Assembly (NCBI GenBank): GCA_002452615.1
Contig: DKES01000032.1
Span: forward strand, 1-8,490
Reading direction: 5' to 3'
DNA: 8,490 bases
Origin: Patescibacteria group bacterium UBA6816
GTDB lineage: Bacteria; Patescibacteriota; Patescibacteriia; UBA2591; UBA6264
The notes beneath the pieces are model-generated. The model did not search any database. It was not told where the DNA came from and saw only the letters and a list, made by a program, of their open reading frames with translations. Numbering within the stretch: position 1 is the stretch's first letter; every line of letters starts with the position of its first letter. Below, piece after piece: positions 1 to 5,875 of this stretch. Both the position numbers and the translations under genes were made by a program.

Positions 1-300
1 GACCGGTCCCAACTTTCTGGAGGGGAAAAACAAAGGGTTGCTATTGCTCGAGCTTTAGTTAATGAACCGGATGTTATTTTCGCCGATGAACCAACAGGAA
101 ATCTTGATTCTAAATCCGGTCAAATTATTATGAGTATTATCCAAAAGTTAAATGACAAAGGTCATACTATTATTATGGTTACTCATGAAAAATATACCTC
201 GGAAATGGCCAAAAGAATTATTAAATTAAAAGATGGAAAAATCATTAGAGACGAAAAAGTTAGGGAAAGACATTTTGCTGAAAATGGTTTGTTGAAATAG
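1..300 (+). CDS. ABC transporter ATP-binding protein, MacB/LolD type (3' part only)
   Basis: The last 99 codons of an ABC ATPase; the start and Walker A lie before the window. The fragment opens directly before the signature motif LSGGEKQ (fragment residues 5-11). It continues with Walker B and its catalytic glutamate, VIFADE (25-30), then PTGNLDS with the D-loop (31-37) and the switch histidine in MVTHE (H62). The PTGNLDS and THE combination is typical of the MacB/LolD/FtsE group, which energises a FtsX-fold permease instead of driving transport through a channel. The partner permease follows after 46 bases, so the two probably form one cytoplasm-membrane complex. It ends in TAG. The assignment to the group is firm; the substrate cannot be told from this fragment. 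Confidence 0.95.
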   Translation, partial: DRSQLSGGEKQRVAIARALVNEPDVIFADEPTGNLDSKSGQIIMSIIQKLNDKGHTIIMVTHEKYTSEMAKRIIKLKDGKIIRDEKVRERHFAENGLLK

Positions 301-346
301 TAAAGTTTGAAATTTCTTTAGGATTCATCTTTTAAAACTATAAATT

Positions 347-1594
347 ATGAGAATAAGATACGCTTTTAAAAATGTCCTTATTGGAATTAAAACCAATAAA
401 TCCAGGTCTTTTTTAACTGTTCTGGGAATTGTTATTGGTATTACTTCTATTATTCTGATTATGTCTATTGGCCAAGGAGCCAAATCTTTAATTCTTAAAG
501 AGGTAGAAGGGTTGGGGGGGAATTTTGTTCAAGTCAGTCCCGGAAAACAACCTCAAGGACCTCAAGATATGGGCGGGTCGCTTTTTATTGATTCTTTAAA
601 AGAAAGAGAAATTAATGCTTTGAAAAATAAAAATAATGTGCCTGATTTGGCTGATATTACTCCAGCGGTAATTGTTTCAGAGAGCGTTTCTTACGGAGGA
701 GAAATTTATCGTCCTACTATTTTTGGTTGGAGTGCTTCTTGGTTAAGTAAATTATATAATGTTTATCCAGAGAAGGGACAGTATTTTACTGAAGACGACA
801 TTAAAGGCCATGCTGCAGTAGCTGTGATTGGACAAAAAGTAAAAGAAGAACTTTTTGGGACTTCTGAGGCTTTAGGTGAAAAAATAAAGATAAAGGATAA
901 ATATTTTCGTGTGGTGGCTATTCTTCCCTCTAAGGGACAATTATCATCTTTTATTGATGTGGATAAGTTTGTAGTAATTCCCTATACTACCGCTCAAAAA
1001 TATATTTTAGGAATTGATTATTATCAAGAAGTTTATATTATGGCTACTAACGAAGCCGCAGTTCCAGGAATGGTTGAAGATATTAAATTAACTTTAAGGG
1101 ATTTACATAACATTGAGGACCCGAAAGATGATGATTTTTATGTTACTACTTCAGAAGACATGATTGAAACAATTAGCTTAATCACGGGAATTTTAACTGT
1201 TCTTCTAACTTCTATTGCCGCGATTTCTTTAATTGTTGGTGGAGTAGGGATTATGAATATTATGTTGGTGGCGGTGACAGAAAAAACCAGAGAAATCGGT
1301 TTAAGAAAAGCCTTGGGAGCGAAAAAAAGAGATATTTTAATTCATTTTTTAATTGAATCAATTGTTTTAACTGCCTTAGGGGGGATTATTGGGATTATTT
1401 TAGGAATTAGTTTTTCTTATTTAGCTTCTTTGGTCTTATCTCAACAACTTAATATTGTTTGGGAATTTAAAATTTCTTTGCCCGCTATTTTTTTAGGGAT
1501 TGGGGTGGCTTCTTTTGTTGGTCTTGTTTTTGGAATTTATCCCGCCAAAAAAGCCTCGCTCAAAAGTCCAATTGAAGCTTTAAGATATGAATAA
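347..1594 (+). CDS. ABC transporter permease, MacB/FtsX family
   Basis: A 415-residue membrane subunit with the MacB layout. A short cytoplasmic N-terminus leads into TM1 (about 21-42), then a large extracytoplasmic MacB_PCD-type domain (about 45-280), and three C-terminal helices of the FtsX domain (about 283-310, 331-362, 377-400). The conserved family stretch GIMNIMLVAVTEKTREIGLR (301-320), followed by KALGAKKRD, is the cytoplasmic coupling region contacting the ATPase. The end YPAKKASLKSPIEALRYE is also typical. Members act as mechanotransmitters that expel or extract substrates such as peptides, lipoproteins or drugs. No MacA-type adaptor is visible, though one could lie upstream. The ATG at 347 has no Shine-Dalgarno-like sequence. 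The protein shares a probable operon with the ATPase before it and the redox genes after it. Confidence 0.93.
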   Translation: MRIRYAFKNVLIGIKTNKSRSFLTVLGIVIGITSIILIMSIGQGAKSLILKEVEGLGGNFVQVSPGKQPQGPQDMGGSLFIDSLKEREINALKNKNNVPDLADITPAVIVSESVSYGGEIYRPTIFGWSASWLSKLYNVYPEKGQYFTEDDIKGHAAVAVIGQKVKEELFGTSEALGEKIKIKDKYFRVVAILPSKGQLSSFIDVDKFVVIPYTTAQKYILGIDYYQEVYIMATNEAAVPGMVEDIKLTLRDLHNIEDPKDDDFYVTTSEDMIETISLITGILTVLLTSIAAISLIVGGVGIMNIMLVAVTEKTREIGLRKALGAKKRDILIHFLIESIVLTALGGIIGIILGISFSYLASLVLSQQLNIVWEFKISLPAIFLGIGVASFVGLVFGIYPAKKASLKSPIEALRYE

Positions 1595-1615
1595 ATTATT
1601 TAATAATTTTAAAAT

Positions 1616-1858
1616 ATGGAAAAAGAGAAAAAAATTATAGTTTATTCTAGTCCAGATTGTGCTTACTGCTATACCTTAAAAGGTTATTTAGAAAACCAAG
1701 GGAAAGAATATGAAGAAATAAATATTTATGAGGATGAACAAGCTAGAAAAAAAATGGAAGAGCTTTCTGGTCAGACCAGTGTGCCAGTTACTGTTATTGG
1801 AGACGAAGTAATTGTGGGTTGGAATAAGGAAAAAATTAATAATTTATTAGGTATTTAA
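1616..1858 (+). CDS. glutaredoxin-like thiol-disulfide protein (CAYC active site)
   Basis: A free-standing 80-residue glutaredoxin/NrdH-type thioredoxin fold without signal peptide, so cytoplasmic. A beta strand (KKIIVYSS) leads to the redox motif CAYC (C15, C18) at the start of helix 1. The cis-proline loop TSVPVTVIG (P57) follows, then a short GW-containing end (VGWNKEKINNLL), as in the small Grx-like proteins that take electrons from a thioredoxin reductase. The length is normal for the family. It begins 21 bases after the permease and ends 3 bases before the flavoprotein reductase, which makes that reductase its likely electron donor. The acceptor could be the membrane protein two genes on, or cytoplasmic enzymes such as ribonucleotide reductase. 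No Shine-Dalgarno is visible before the ATG. Confidence 0.93.
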   Translation: MEKEKKIIVYSSPDCAYCYTLKGYLENQGKEYEEINIYEDEQARKKMEELSGQTSVPVTVIGDEVIVGWNKEKINNLLGI

Positions 1859-1861
1859 ATT

Positions 1862-2776
1862 ATGAGAGACTTAATTATTATTGGCGGCGGAGCCGCCGGA
1901 ATTACTGCCGGTATTTACGCGGCCAGAAAATATTTGTCCGCTTTATTAATTGCCCGGGATTTTACCGGTCAAATAGGAACCTCTCCTTTAATTGAGAATT
2001 ATCCCGGATTTAAAAAAATTTCTGGTTTGGATTTAATTAAAAAATTTAAAGAGCATTTAGAATTATTTGAAAATCTTGAAATAAAAGCTTTTGAAAGTGT
2101 CAGGGAGATAAAAAAAATAAAACAAGGTTGGCAAATTATTACTGATGAAAATAAATATGAAAGTAAAGCCGTAATCATTGCCACGGGCAGTCTTCCTAAA
2201 AAATTAAATATTAAAAATGAAGATAAGTTTTTAGGCCAAGGAATATCTTATTGTGTTACTTGTGATGAAACTTCTTTTAAAGATAAGATTGTAGCGGTTA
2301 TTGGTGGGGGTAATGCCGGAGTAGAAGCCGCCTTGGAATTAGCCCGATTTTGTTCTCGGGTATATGTTTTAGAATATTTAAATGAATTAAGCGCTGATAA
2401 AATTTTACAAGCAGAAATTAAAAAAAATAAGAAAATAGTTATTATTACCGCCGTGGCAGTAAAAGCGTTTCAAGGAGGAAAGAAATTAGAAAAAATAATT
2501 TATCAAAACAGAAAGTCAAAAAAAAATAAAGAAATAATTATTAATGGTTGTTTTATTGAAATTGGCGCTAACCCCAATACAGAATTTGTTAAAGATTTTC
2601 TCCTTTTAAATAAAAAAGGGGAAATTAAAGTTAATTCCCATACTTTAGAAACCAGTGTTCAGGGTATTTTTGCCGCTGGTGACGTAACTGATTTGTCAGA
2701 TAAACAAATTATTATTGCGGCCGGTCAAGGGGCGACGGCTTTATTATCAGCTAATAAGTATTTAAATAAAAAATAA
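1862..2776 (+). CDS. thioredoxin reductase-like FAD/NAD(P) flavoprotein, AhpF-like nucleotide site
   Basis: A 304-residue class II pyridine nucleotide-disulfide oxidoreductase of normal low-Mr TrxB length. The FAD-binding Rossmann motif is IIGGGAAGITAGIYAAR (6-22). The redox pair is C131/C134 (CVTCDE, where TrxB usually has CATCDG). The NAD(P) Rossmann motif is IGGGNAGVEAALELA (147-161), and the FAD-closing motif is GIFAAGDVTD (268-277). The segment after the second Rossmann strand reads VLEYLNELSADK (169-180) in place of the HRR motif of NADPH-dependent TrxB; it resembles the corresponding segment of the NADH-using AhpF, so NADH preference is inferred. It should reduce the glutaredoxin encoded 3 bases upstream. 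There is no N-terminal AhpF double thioredoxin domain. A TrxB-type function is secure; the cofactor is not. Confidence 0.92.
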   Translation: MRDLIIIGGGAAGITAGIYAARKYLSALLIARDFTGQIGTSPLIENYPGFKKISGLDLIKKFKEHLELFENLEIKAFESVREIKKIKQGWQIITDENKYESKAVIIATGSLPKKLNIKNEDKFLGQGISYCVTCDETSFKDKIVAVIGGGNAGVEAALELARFCSRVYVLEYLNELSADKILQAEIKKNKKIVIITAVAVKAFQGGKKLEKIIYQNRKSKKNKEIIINGCFIEIGANPNTEFVKDFLLLNKKGEIKVNSHTLETSVQGIFAAGDVTDLSDKQIIIAAGQGATALLSANKYLNKK

Positions 2777-2791
2777 TTAGAAAAATTGATT

Positions 2792-4009
2792 ATGTTTAAA
2801 AAAGTTTTAGTTTTTGTTTTCTTTATTTCTCTGTTGTTTTCTTTTGGGTCAAATGTGGAAGCCCAAAATATTAATGAGTCTGAGGTAAATATTTATTTTT
2901 TCTGGGGCGAAGGTTGTCCTCATTGTGAAAAAGAAAAAATATTTTTAGAAAAATTAGAAGAAAAATATTCTCAAATTAATATTTATGATTTTGATATTAC
3001 GCAAAGTGTTCGAGGACGTCAAATAATGTCTGAAATGGGAGAAAAGTTAAATACTCATATCTCGGGAGTCCCTTTTATAGTAATCGGCGAACAATATTTT
3101 ATTGGTTGGTATGATGAACAAAGCACTGGAATGGCCATTGAAGGAGCGGTTCAAGATGTTTTAAAAAATAAGCGCCGAGATATTGGTCAAGAGATTTTAT
3201 CTTTAATTGATGAAGTTGAAGAAGAAAATTCTCAAAACGAAGAAATTAAATCTCCTATCCCAGAAAAACTAAAAGTCCCCTTACTCGGAGAAATTAAAAC
3301 CAAAAATCTTTCCTTGCCTGTTTTTACTATTGTTTTGGGCGCTTTAGATGGATTTAATCCTTGTGCGATGTGGGTGCTTTTATTCTTAATTAGTTTGCTT
3401 TTGGGAATGAAAGATAAAAAAAGAATGTGGATTTTAGGCTCAACCTTTATTGTTGCCTCTGCTCTGGTCTATTTTATTTTTATGGCGGCGTGGTTAAATT
3501 TTATTTTGTTTATTGGTTTAGTGGTCTGGGTGAGAATTATTATTGGTTTAGTGGCTTTGTTCGGCGGAAGTTATTCTTTAAAAGAATATTTTACTAACAA
3601 AGAGGCCACCTGTCAGGTAGTGGGAACCGAAAAAAAACAAAAGGTTTTTCAAAGATTAAAAAATATTACTCAACAAAAAAGTTTTTATCTTGCTTTAGGG
3701 GGAATAATAATTTTAGCTTTTGCGGTTAATTTAGTAGAGTTAATTTGTTCCGCTGGTTTACCAGCTGTTTATACTCAGGTTTTAGCCTTGAGTGATTTAA
3801 CCATGGGACAATATTACGCTTATCTTTTGCTTTACATTTTAGTGTTTATGTTGGATGACTTGTTAGTCTTTTTTGTGGCCATGATAACCTTACGTCTTAC
3901 CGGAGTTACTACTAAATATGTGCGGACCGCGCGTTTAATTGGCGGAGTATTAATGTTAATTATTGGTTTGTTGCTGATATTCAAGCCTGGTTGGTTAATG
4001 TTTGGGTAA
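2792..4009 (+). CDS. exported CPHC thioredoxin/glutaredoxin domain fused to CcdA/DsbD-like membrane domain
   Basis: A two-part membrane redox protein of 405 residues from the ATG at 2792; a TTG at 2786 would add two residues and is less likely. A signal peptide (about 1-24, ending VEA before Q) precedes a thioredoxin-fold domain with CPHC (C42, C45) and cis-proline SGVPF (P94). An acidic linker (about 130-170) leads to roughly six membrane helices. The first contains GFNPCAMW (C191) and the fourth ELICSAGLPAVYT (C319), the positions of the cysteine pair that carries electrons across the membrane in CcdA and DsbD. Its job is inferred to be passing reducing power from a cytoplasmic thiol protein to extracytoplasmic disulfides. 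The glutaredoxin and flavoprotein genes just upstream would supply the cytoplasmic electrons. The fused domain is N-terminal, unlike the C-terminal thioredoxin domain of classical DsbD. Confidence 0.87.
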   Translation: MFKKVLVFVFFISLLFSFGSNVEAQNINESEVNIYFFWGEGCPHCEKEKIFLEKLEEKYSQINIYDFDITQSVRGRQIMSEMGEKLNTHISGVPFIVIGEQYFIGWYDEQSTGMAIEGAVQDVLKNKRRDIGQEILSLIDEVEEENSQNEEIKSPIPEKLKVPLLGEIKTKNLSLPVFTIVLGALDGFNPCAMWVLLFLISLLLGMKDKKRMWILGSTFIVASALVYFIFMAAWLNFILFIGLVVWVRIIIGLVALFGGSYSLKEYFTNKEATCQVVGTEKKQKVFQRLKNITQQKSFYLALGGIIILAFAVNLVELICSAGLPAVYTQVLALSDLTMGQYYAYLLLYILVFMLDDLLVFFVAMITLRLTGVTTKYVRTARLIGGVLMLIIGLLLIFKPGWLMFG

Positions 4010-4019
4010 AAGAATAATT

Positions 4020-4045
4020 AAATCTGACCCTTAAAGGTCAGATTT
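4020..4045 (+). terminator. stem-loop terminator closing the redox operon, possibly bidirectional
   Basis: A perfect 10-bp stem (AAATCTGACC at 4020-4029, GGTCAGATTT at 4036-4045) with a 6-base loop, starting 11 bases after the TAA of the membrane redox gene. The plus-strand tail is TTTTAATAATT, only moderately T-rich. Read on the minus strand, the same hairpin lies 17 bases past the 3' end of tRNA-Leu, so it probably also ends the convergent tRNA transcript. Confidence 0.75.
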
Positions 4046-4061
4046 TAATAATTCTGAAAAA

Positions 4062-4144
4062 TGCCGAAGGTGGGACTCGAACCCACAAGGGTTTCCCCAC
4101 ATGGTCCTAAACCATGCGCGTATACCAGATTCCGCCACTTCGGC
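4062..4144 (-). tRNA. tRNA-Leu(UAG)
   Basis: An 83-nt class II tRNA read on the minus strand. The acceptor stem GCCGAAG/CTTCGGC is perfect, with discriminator A. The anticodon stem CATGG/CCATG encloses loop TTTAGGA, giving anticodon TAG for CUA codons. A long variable arm with a GGG/CCC stem and the T-arm GTGGG-TTCGAGT-CCCAC complete it. Long variable arm, UAG anticodon and A73 all agree with leucine. CCA is not encoded (the bases after A73 are TTT), so the tail must be added by nucleotidyltransferase. It lies 7 bases downstream of tRNA-Pro and is probably cotranscribed with it. Confidence 0.96.
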
Positions 4145-4151
4145 TATTTAC

Positions 4152-4225
4152 TGGTCGGGGCGCCGGGATTCGAACCCGAGCTACATGCTCCCAAAGCAGG
4201 CGTGCTACCGTTACACCACGCCCCG
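4152..4225 (-). tRNA. tRNA-Pro(UGG), CCA encoded
   Basis: A 74-nt tRNA on the minus strand including a genomically encoded CCA (71 nt to the discriminator A). The acceptor stem is CGGGGCG/CGCCCCG, with C1-G72 and A73 as in bacterial tRNA-Pro. The D-arm is GTGT/GCAC. The anticodon loop TTTGGGA gives UGG, reading CCN codons. The T-arm is TCGGG-TTCGAAT-CCCGG. The anticodon stem CCTGC/GCATG has one mismatch, C28 opposite U42, which is unusual. The encoded CCA contrasts with the neighbouring tRNA-Leu. The tRNA is first in the transcript, with its promoter at 4250-4278. Confidence 0.96.
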
Positions 4226-4249
4226 AAGATTAAAGAAGAAATCTTTTCT

Positions 4250-4278
4250 ATTTTATCTTATTTTTAAAAAATAATCAA
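4250..4278 (-). promoter_or_regulatory. promoter of the tRNA-Pro/tRNA-Leu unit
   Basis: On the minus strand, -35 TTGATT (4273-4278) and -10 TAAAAT (4250-4255) are separated by 17 bases, matching sigma-70 consensus at 4 and 5 of 6 positions. The expected start is near 4243, about 18 bases before tRNA-Pro. The -35 box abuts the T-tract of the terminator of the upstream minus-strand gene, so one unit ends where the next begins. Confidence 0.6.
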
Positions 4279-4305
4279 GAAAAAAGCCACTTTTTAAGTG
4301 GCTTT
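4277..4305 (-). terminator. intrinsic terminator of the coiled-coil protein gene
   Basis: On the minus strand, a perfect 10-bp stem (AAAGCCACTT/AAGTGGCTTT, 4283-4305, loop of 3) is followed by a run of T residues. It begins 5 bases after the TAA of the small gene at 4311-4517. Stem, tight loop and T-tract make a textbook Rho-independent terminator. Confidence 0.85.
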
Positions 4306-4310
4306 AAAGA

Positions 4311-4517
4311 TTATTTTTCTGAAGAGGTTGAGTATAGAGCAATGAGGTTTTCCAGGGTTTGGGGAATTAATTTCTCTAATTTTTCCAGCCGGCATTTTAG
4401 TTTTTGTTTTTTTCCCGAAGGAACATCCGGGTTTAAAAGTTTTCTTTTAATCACTTTTTCCTCTTCTTCATAATTTTTGAGGCGGTTTTCTAATCTTTCT
4501 TTCGAAATTTTTTCCAT
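4311..4517 (-). CDS. small charged coiled-coil protein, function unknown
   Basis: A 68-residue protein I do not recognise. It is highly charged and predicted almost wholly helical: a Lys/Glu-rich segment (about 2-27, KERLENRLKNYEEEEKVIKRK), a short break NPDVPSG (28-34), then a second helix (about 35-60) with leucines at heptad-like spacing (LEKLEKLIPQTLENL). This suggests a helical hairpin or short coiled coil. It has one cysteine and no signal peptide or membrane segment. The start at 4517 is chosen because AGGAGG sits 5 bases upstream; an in-frame ATG at 4571 would overlap the promoter and has no ribosome site. It is monocistronic with its own promoter and terminator. The strong expression signals argue that it is a real gene. 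Confidence 0.78.
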   Translation of the reverse strand: MEKISKERLENRLKNYEEEEKVIKRKLLNPDVPSGKKQKLKCRLEKLEKLIPQTLENLIALYSTSSEK

Positions 4518-4522
4518 CTTAA

Positions 4523-4528
4523 TCCTCC
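4523..4528 (-). promoter_or_regulatory. perfect Shine-Dalgarno AGGAGG for the 68-residue protein
   Basis: On the minus strand, AAAGGAGGATTAAG precedes the ATG at 4517, with 5 bases between AGGAGG and the start codon. It decides the start against the longer in-frame reading from 4571. Most neighbouring genes have no such site. Confidence 0.85.
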
Positions 4529-4543
4529 TTTGTCTTTTATCTA

Positions 4544-4571
4544 ACCATAACTTAATAAAAAAATTTGTCAA
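4544..4571 (-). promoter_or_regulatory. promoter of the 68-residue protein gene
   Basis: On the minus strand, a perfect -35 TTGACA (4566-4571) is separated by 16 bases from -10 TATGGT (4544-4549, 4 of 6). Start of transcription is expected near 4537, about 20 bases before the start codon, leaving room for the Shine-Dalgarno site. TAGATA slightly downstream is an alternative -10 but would need a long spacer. Confidence 0.6.
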
Positions 4572-4611
4572 GAAGAATAATTTAAAAAAGTCTTTTTTTA
4601 TTCTAGATAAA

Positions 4612-4620
4612 TGTTAAAAT
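4612..4620 (+). promoter_or_regulatory. extended -10 promoter of thiI, predicting a leaderless mRNA
   Basis: TGTTAAAAT fits an extended -10 element (TGn plus TAAAAT, 5 of 6 to TATAAT). There is no convincing -35, only T-rich sequence at the right distance. The box ends 6 bases before the ATG at 4627, so transcription should begin at or next to the start codon. The absence of a Shine-Dalgarno site agrees. AT-rich sequence gives chance -10 matches, hence moderate confidence. Confidence 0.45.
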
Positions 4621-4626
4621 CAACGC

Positions 4627-5793
4627 ATGAAAGAATATCTTATTTGTCATTACGCGGAAATTGGATTAAAGGGAAACAACCGGGGGTTTTTTGAAAATCA
4701 ATTAAAAAAAAATATAAGAAACTCCTGGCCTGATTTTGATTTTGAAAAAATTAAAACAATTTCCAAAAGAATTATTTTAGAGATAGATGGTTTGAGTGTT
4801 GAGGAAAAAATAATTTGGCAAAAAAAATTAAAAAAAATTTTTGGCATCGCTTATTTTTCTTTTGCCCGAGAAAGTAAAGCTACAGAAAAGGCCATGGCTC
4901 AAACTGGATTAAAATTATTAGCCGAGAAGGATTTTAATAGTTTTTGTGTCAGGGTTCAGCGTTCTGATAAAGATTTTCCCTTTACTTCTATAGAAATGGA
5001 AAAACGAATTGGGGCTTTAATTTTAAAAAAAACTAAGAAAAAAGTTGATTTAAAGAACCCCGACCAAATTTTATTTGTTGAAATTATAAAAGGCCATGTT
5101 TTTGTTTATTTGGAAAAAATATTAGGGGCAGGGGGTTTACCGGTTGGCACGGCTGGCCGAGCCATTTGTCTTTTGTCAGACGGGATTGATTCTCCAGTGG
5201 CGGCTTGGCAAATGATGAAAAGGGGGTTGGAAATAATTTTTCTTCATTTTTCTTCTTACTCAAAAGATGAGGCTTTAGCTCTTAATAAGGTTAAAAAGAT
5301 AGTTAAAGAACTAAATAATTATCAAGGCCAAAGTAAATTATATTTAATTCCTTTTAAAAATTGGCAACAAAAAGTTTTAAAAAGAGCCGGACGTTATGGT
5401 TGTTTGCTTTGTAAAAGAACCATGCTTGAATTAGCCGAAAGGATTGCCCAAAAAGAAAAATGTTTTACCTTGGTAACCGGGGATAGTTTAGGTCAGGTGG
5501 CTTCACAAACTCTGGAAAATATGAGGGCTATTGATAAAATTGTGAATCTTTTAATTTTGCGCCCTTTAATTGGTTTTAATAAACAAGAAATTATTAATTT
5601 AGCTCAAAAAATTAATACTTATAATTTATCAATTATTCCTACAAAATTTTATTGCCAAGATATTTTACCACCTCATCCGATTACCAGGGCAAACTTAGAA
5701 CAGTTGATTAAATTAGAAGAAGAAATAGAAATAGAAACAGAATCAATTAAAAAAGAAATTTTAAGTCAGGCGCAAATAAATATTTTTCATTAG
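4627..5793 (+). CDS. thiI: tRNA 4-thiouridine synthase ThiI, short form without rhodanese domain
   Basis: A 388-residue ThiI that adenylates U8 of tRNA and replaces its oxygen with sulfur. An N-terminal ferredoxin-like part begins MKEYLICHYAEIGLKGNNRG, a family hallmark. A THUMP domain (about 60-165) follows, then a PP-loop ATPase (about 177-345) with LLSDGIDSPVAAW and later VTGDSLGQVASQTLEN (283-298). The PP-loop reads SDGIDS (184-189), where the family has SGGxDS, so the first glycine is aspartate. The C-terminal rhodanese domain of E. coli ThiI is absent. Instead there are C259 and C262 (GCLLCKR) and C343 (FYCQD), matching the three-cysteine pattern of archaeal ThiI thought to hold an Fe-S cluster. 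The gene stands alone between its own promoter and a weak hairpin. The ATG has no Shine-Dalgarno. Identity is secure; catalytic competence of the altered loop is open. Confidence 0.94.
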   Translation: MKEYLICHYAEIGLKGNNRGFFENQLKKNIRNSWPDFDFEKIKTISKRIILEIDGLSVEEKIIWQKKLKKIFGIAYFSFARESKATEKAMAQTGLKLLAEKDFNSFCVRVQRSDKDFPFTSIEMEKRIGALILKKTKKKVDLKNPDQILFVEIIKGHVFVYLEKILGAGGLPVGTAGRAICLLSDGIDSPVAAWQMMKRGLEIIFLHFSSYSKDEALALNKVKKIVKELNNYQGQSKLYLIPFKNWQQKVLKRAGRYGCLLCKRTMLELAERIAQKEKCFTLVTGDSLGQVASQTLENMRAIDKIVNLLILRPLIGFNKQEIINLAQKINTYNLSIIPTKFYCQDILPPHPITRANLEQLIKLEEEIEIETESIKKEILSQAQINIFH

Positions 5794-5819
5794 TAAAAGA
5801 TAAGACTTGTCAGGCAAAA

Positions 5820-5842
5820 ATACACTGGTTCAACCAGGGTAT
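5820..5842 (+). terminator. weak stem-loop after thiI, possible terminator
   Basis: A 9-bp stem ATACACTGG/CCAGGGTAT with one A-G mismatch and loop TTCAA, 26 bases past the thiI stop and followed by TTATTACATTCCTT. The tail is only partly T-rich, so termination is possible but not strong. Confidence 0.4.
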
Positions 5843-5875
5843 TTATTACATTCCTTATAGGCCGGATTTGTTAAA

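Noticed and set aside
339..344. TATAAA as an internal promoter for the permease
   Set aside because: It ends only 2 bases before the ATG and has no -35 partner; such matches are expected by chance in AT-rich sequence.
1999..2184. Open frame of 61 codons on the minus strand
   Set aside because: It is wholly inside the reductase gene, antisense, with no own signals and no recognisable domain.
2786..2791. TTG at 2786 as the start of the membrane redox gene
   Set aside because: The ATG two codons on is the more usual start and leaves a normal signal peptide; no ribosome site favours either.
4061..4267. Open frame of 68 codons on the plus strand
   Set aside because: It lies antisense across both tRNA genes; its protein-like look comes from the conserved T-arm sequences read backwards. 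No ribosome site or promoter supports it.
4518..4571. N-terminal extension of the small minus-strand gene from an ATG at 4571
   Set aside because: This ATG overlaps the -35 box, has no ribosome site, and the ATG at 4517 has a perfect Shine-Dalgarno.
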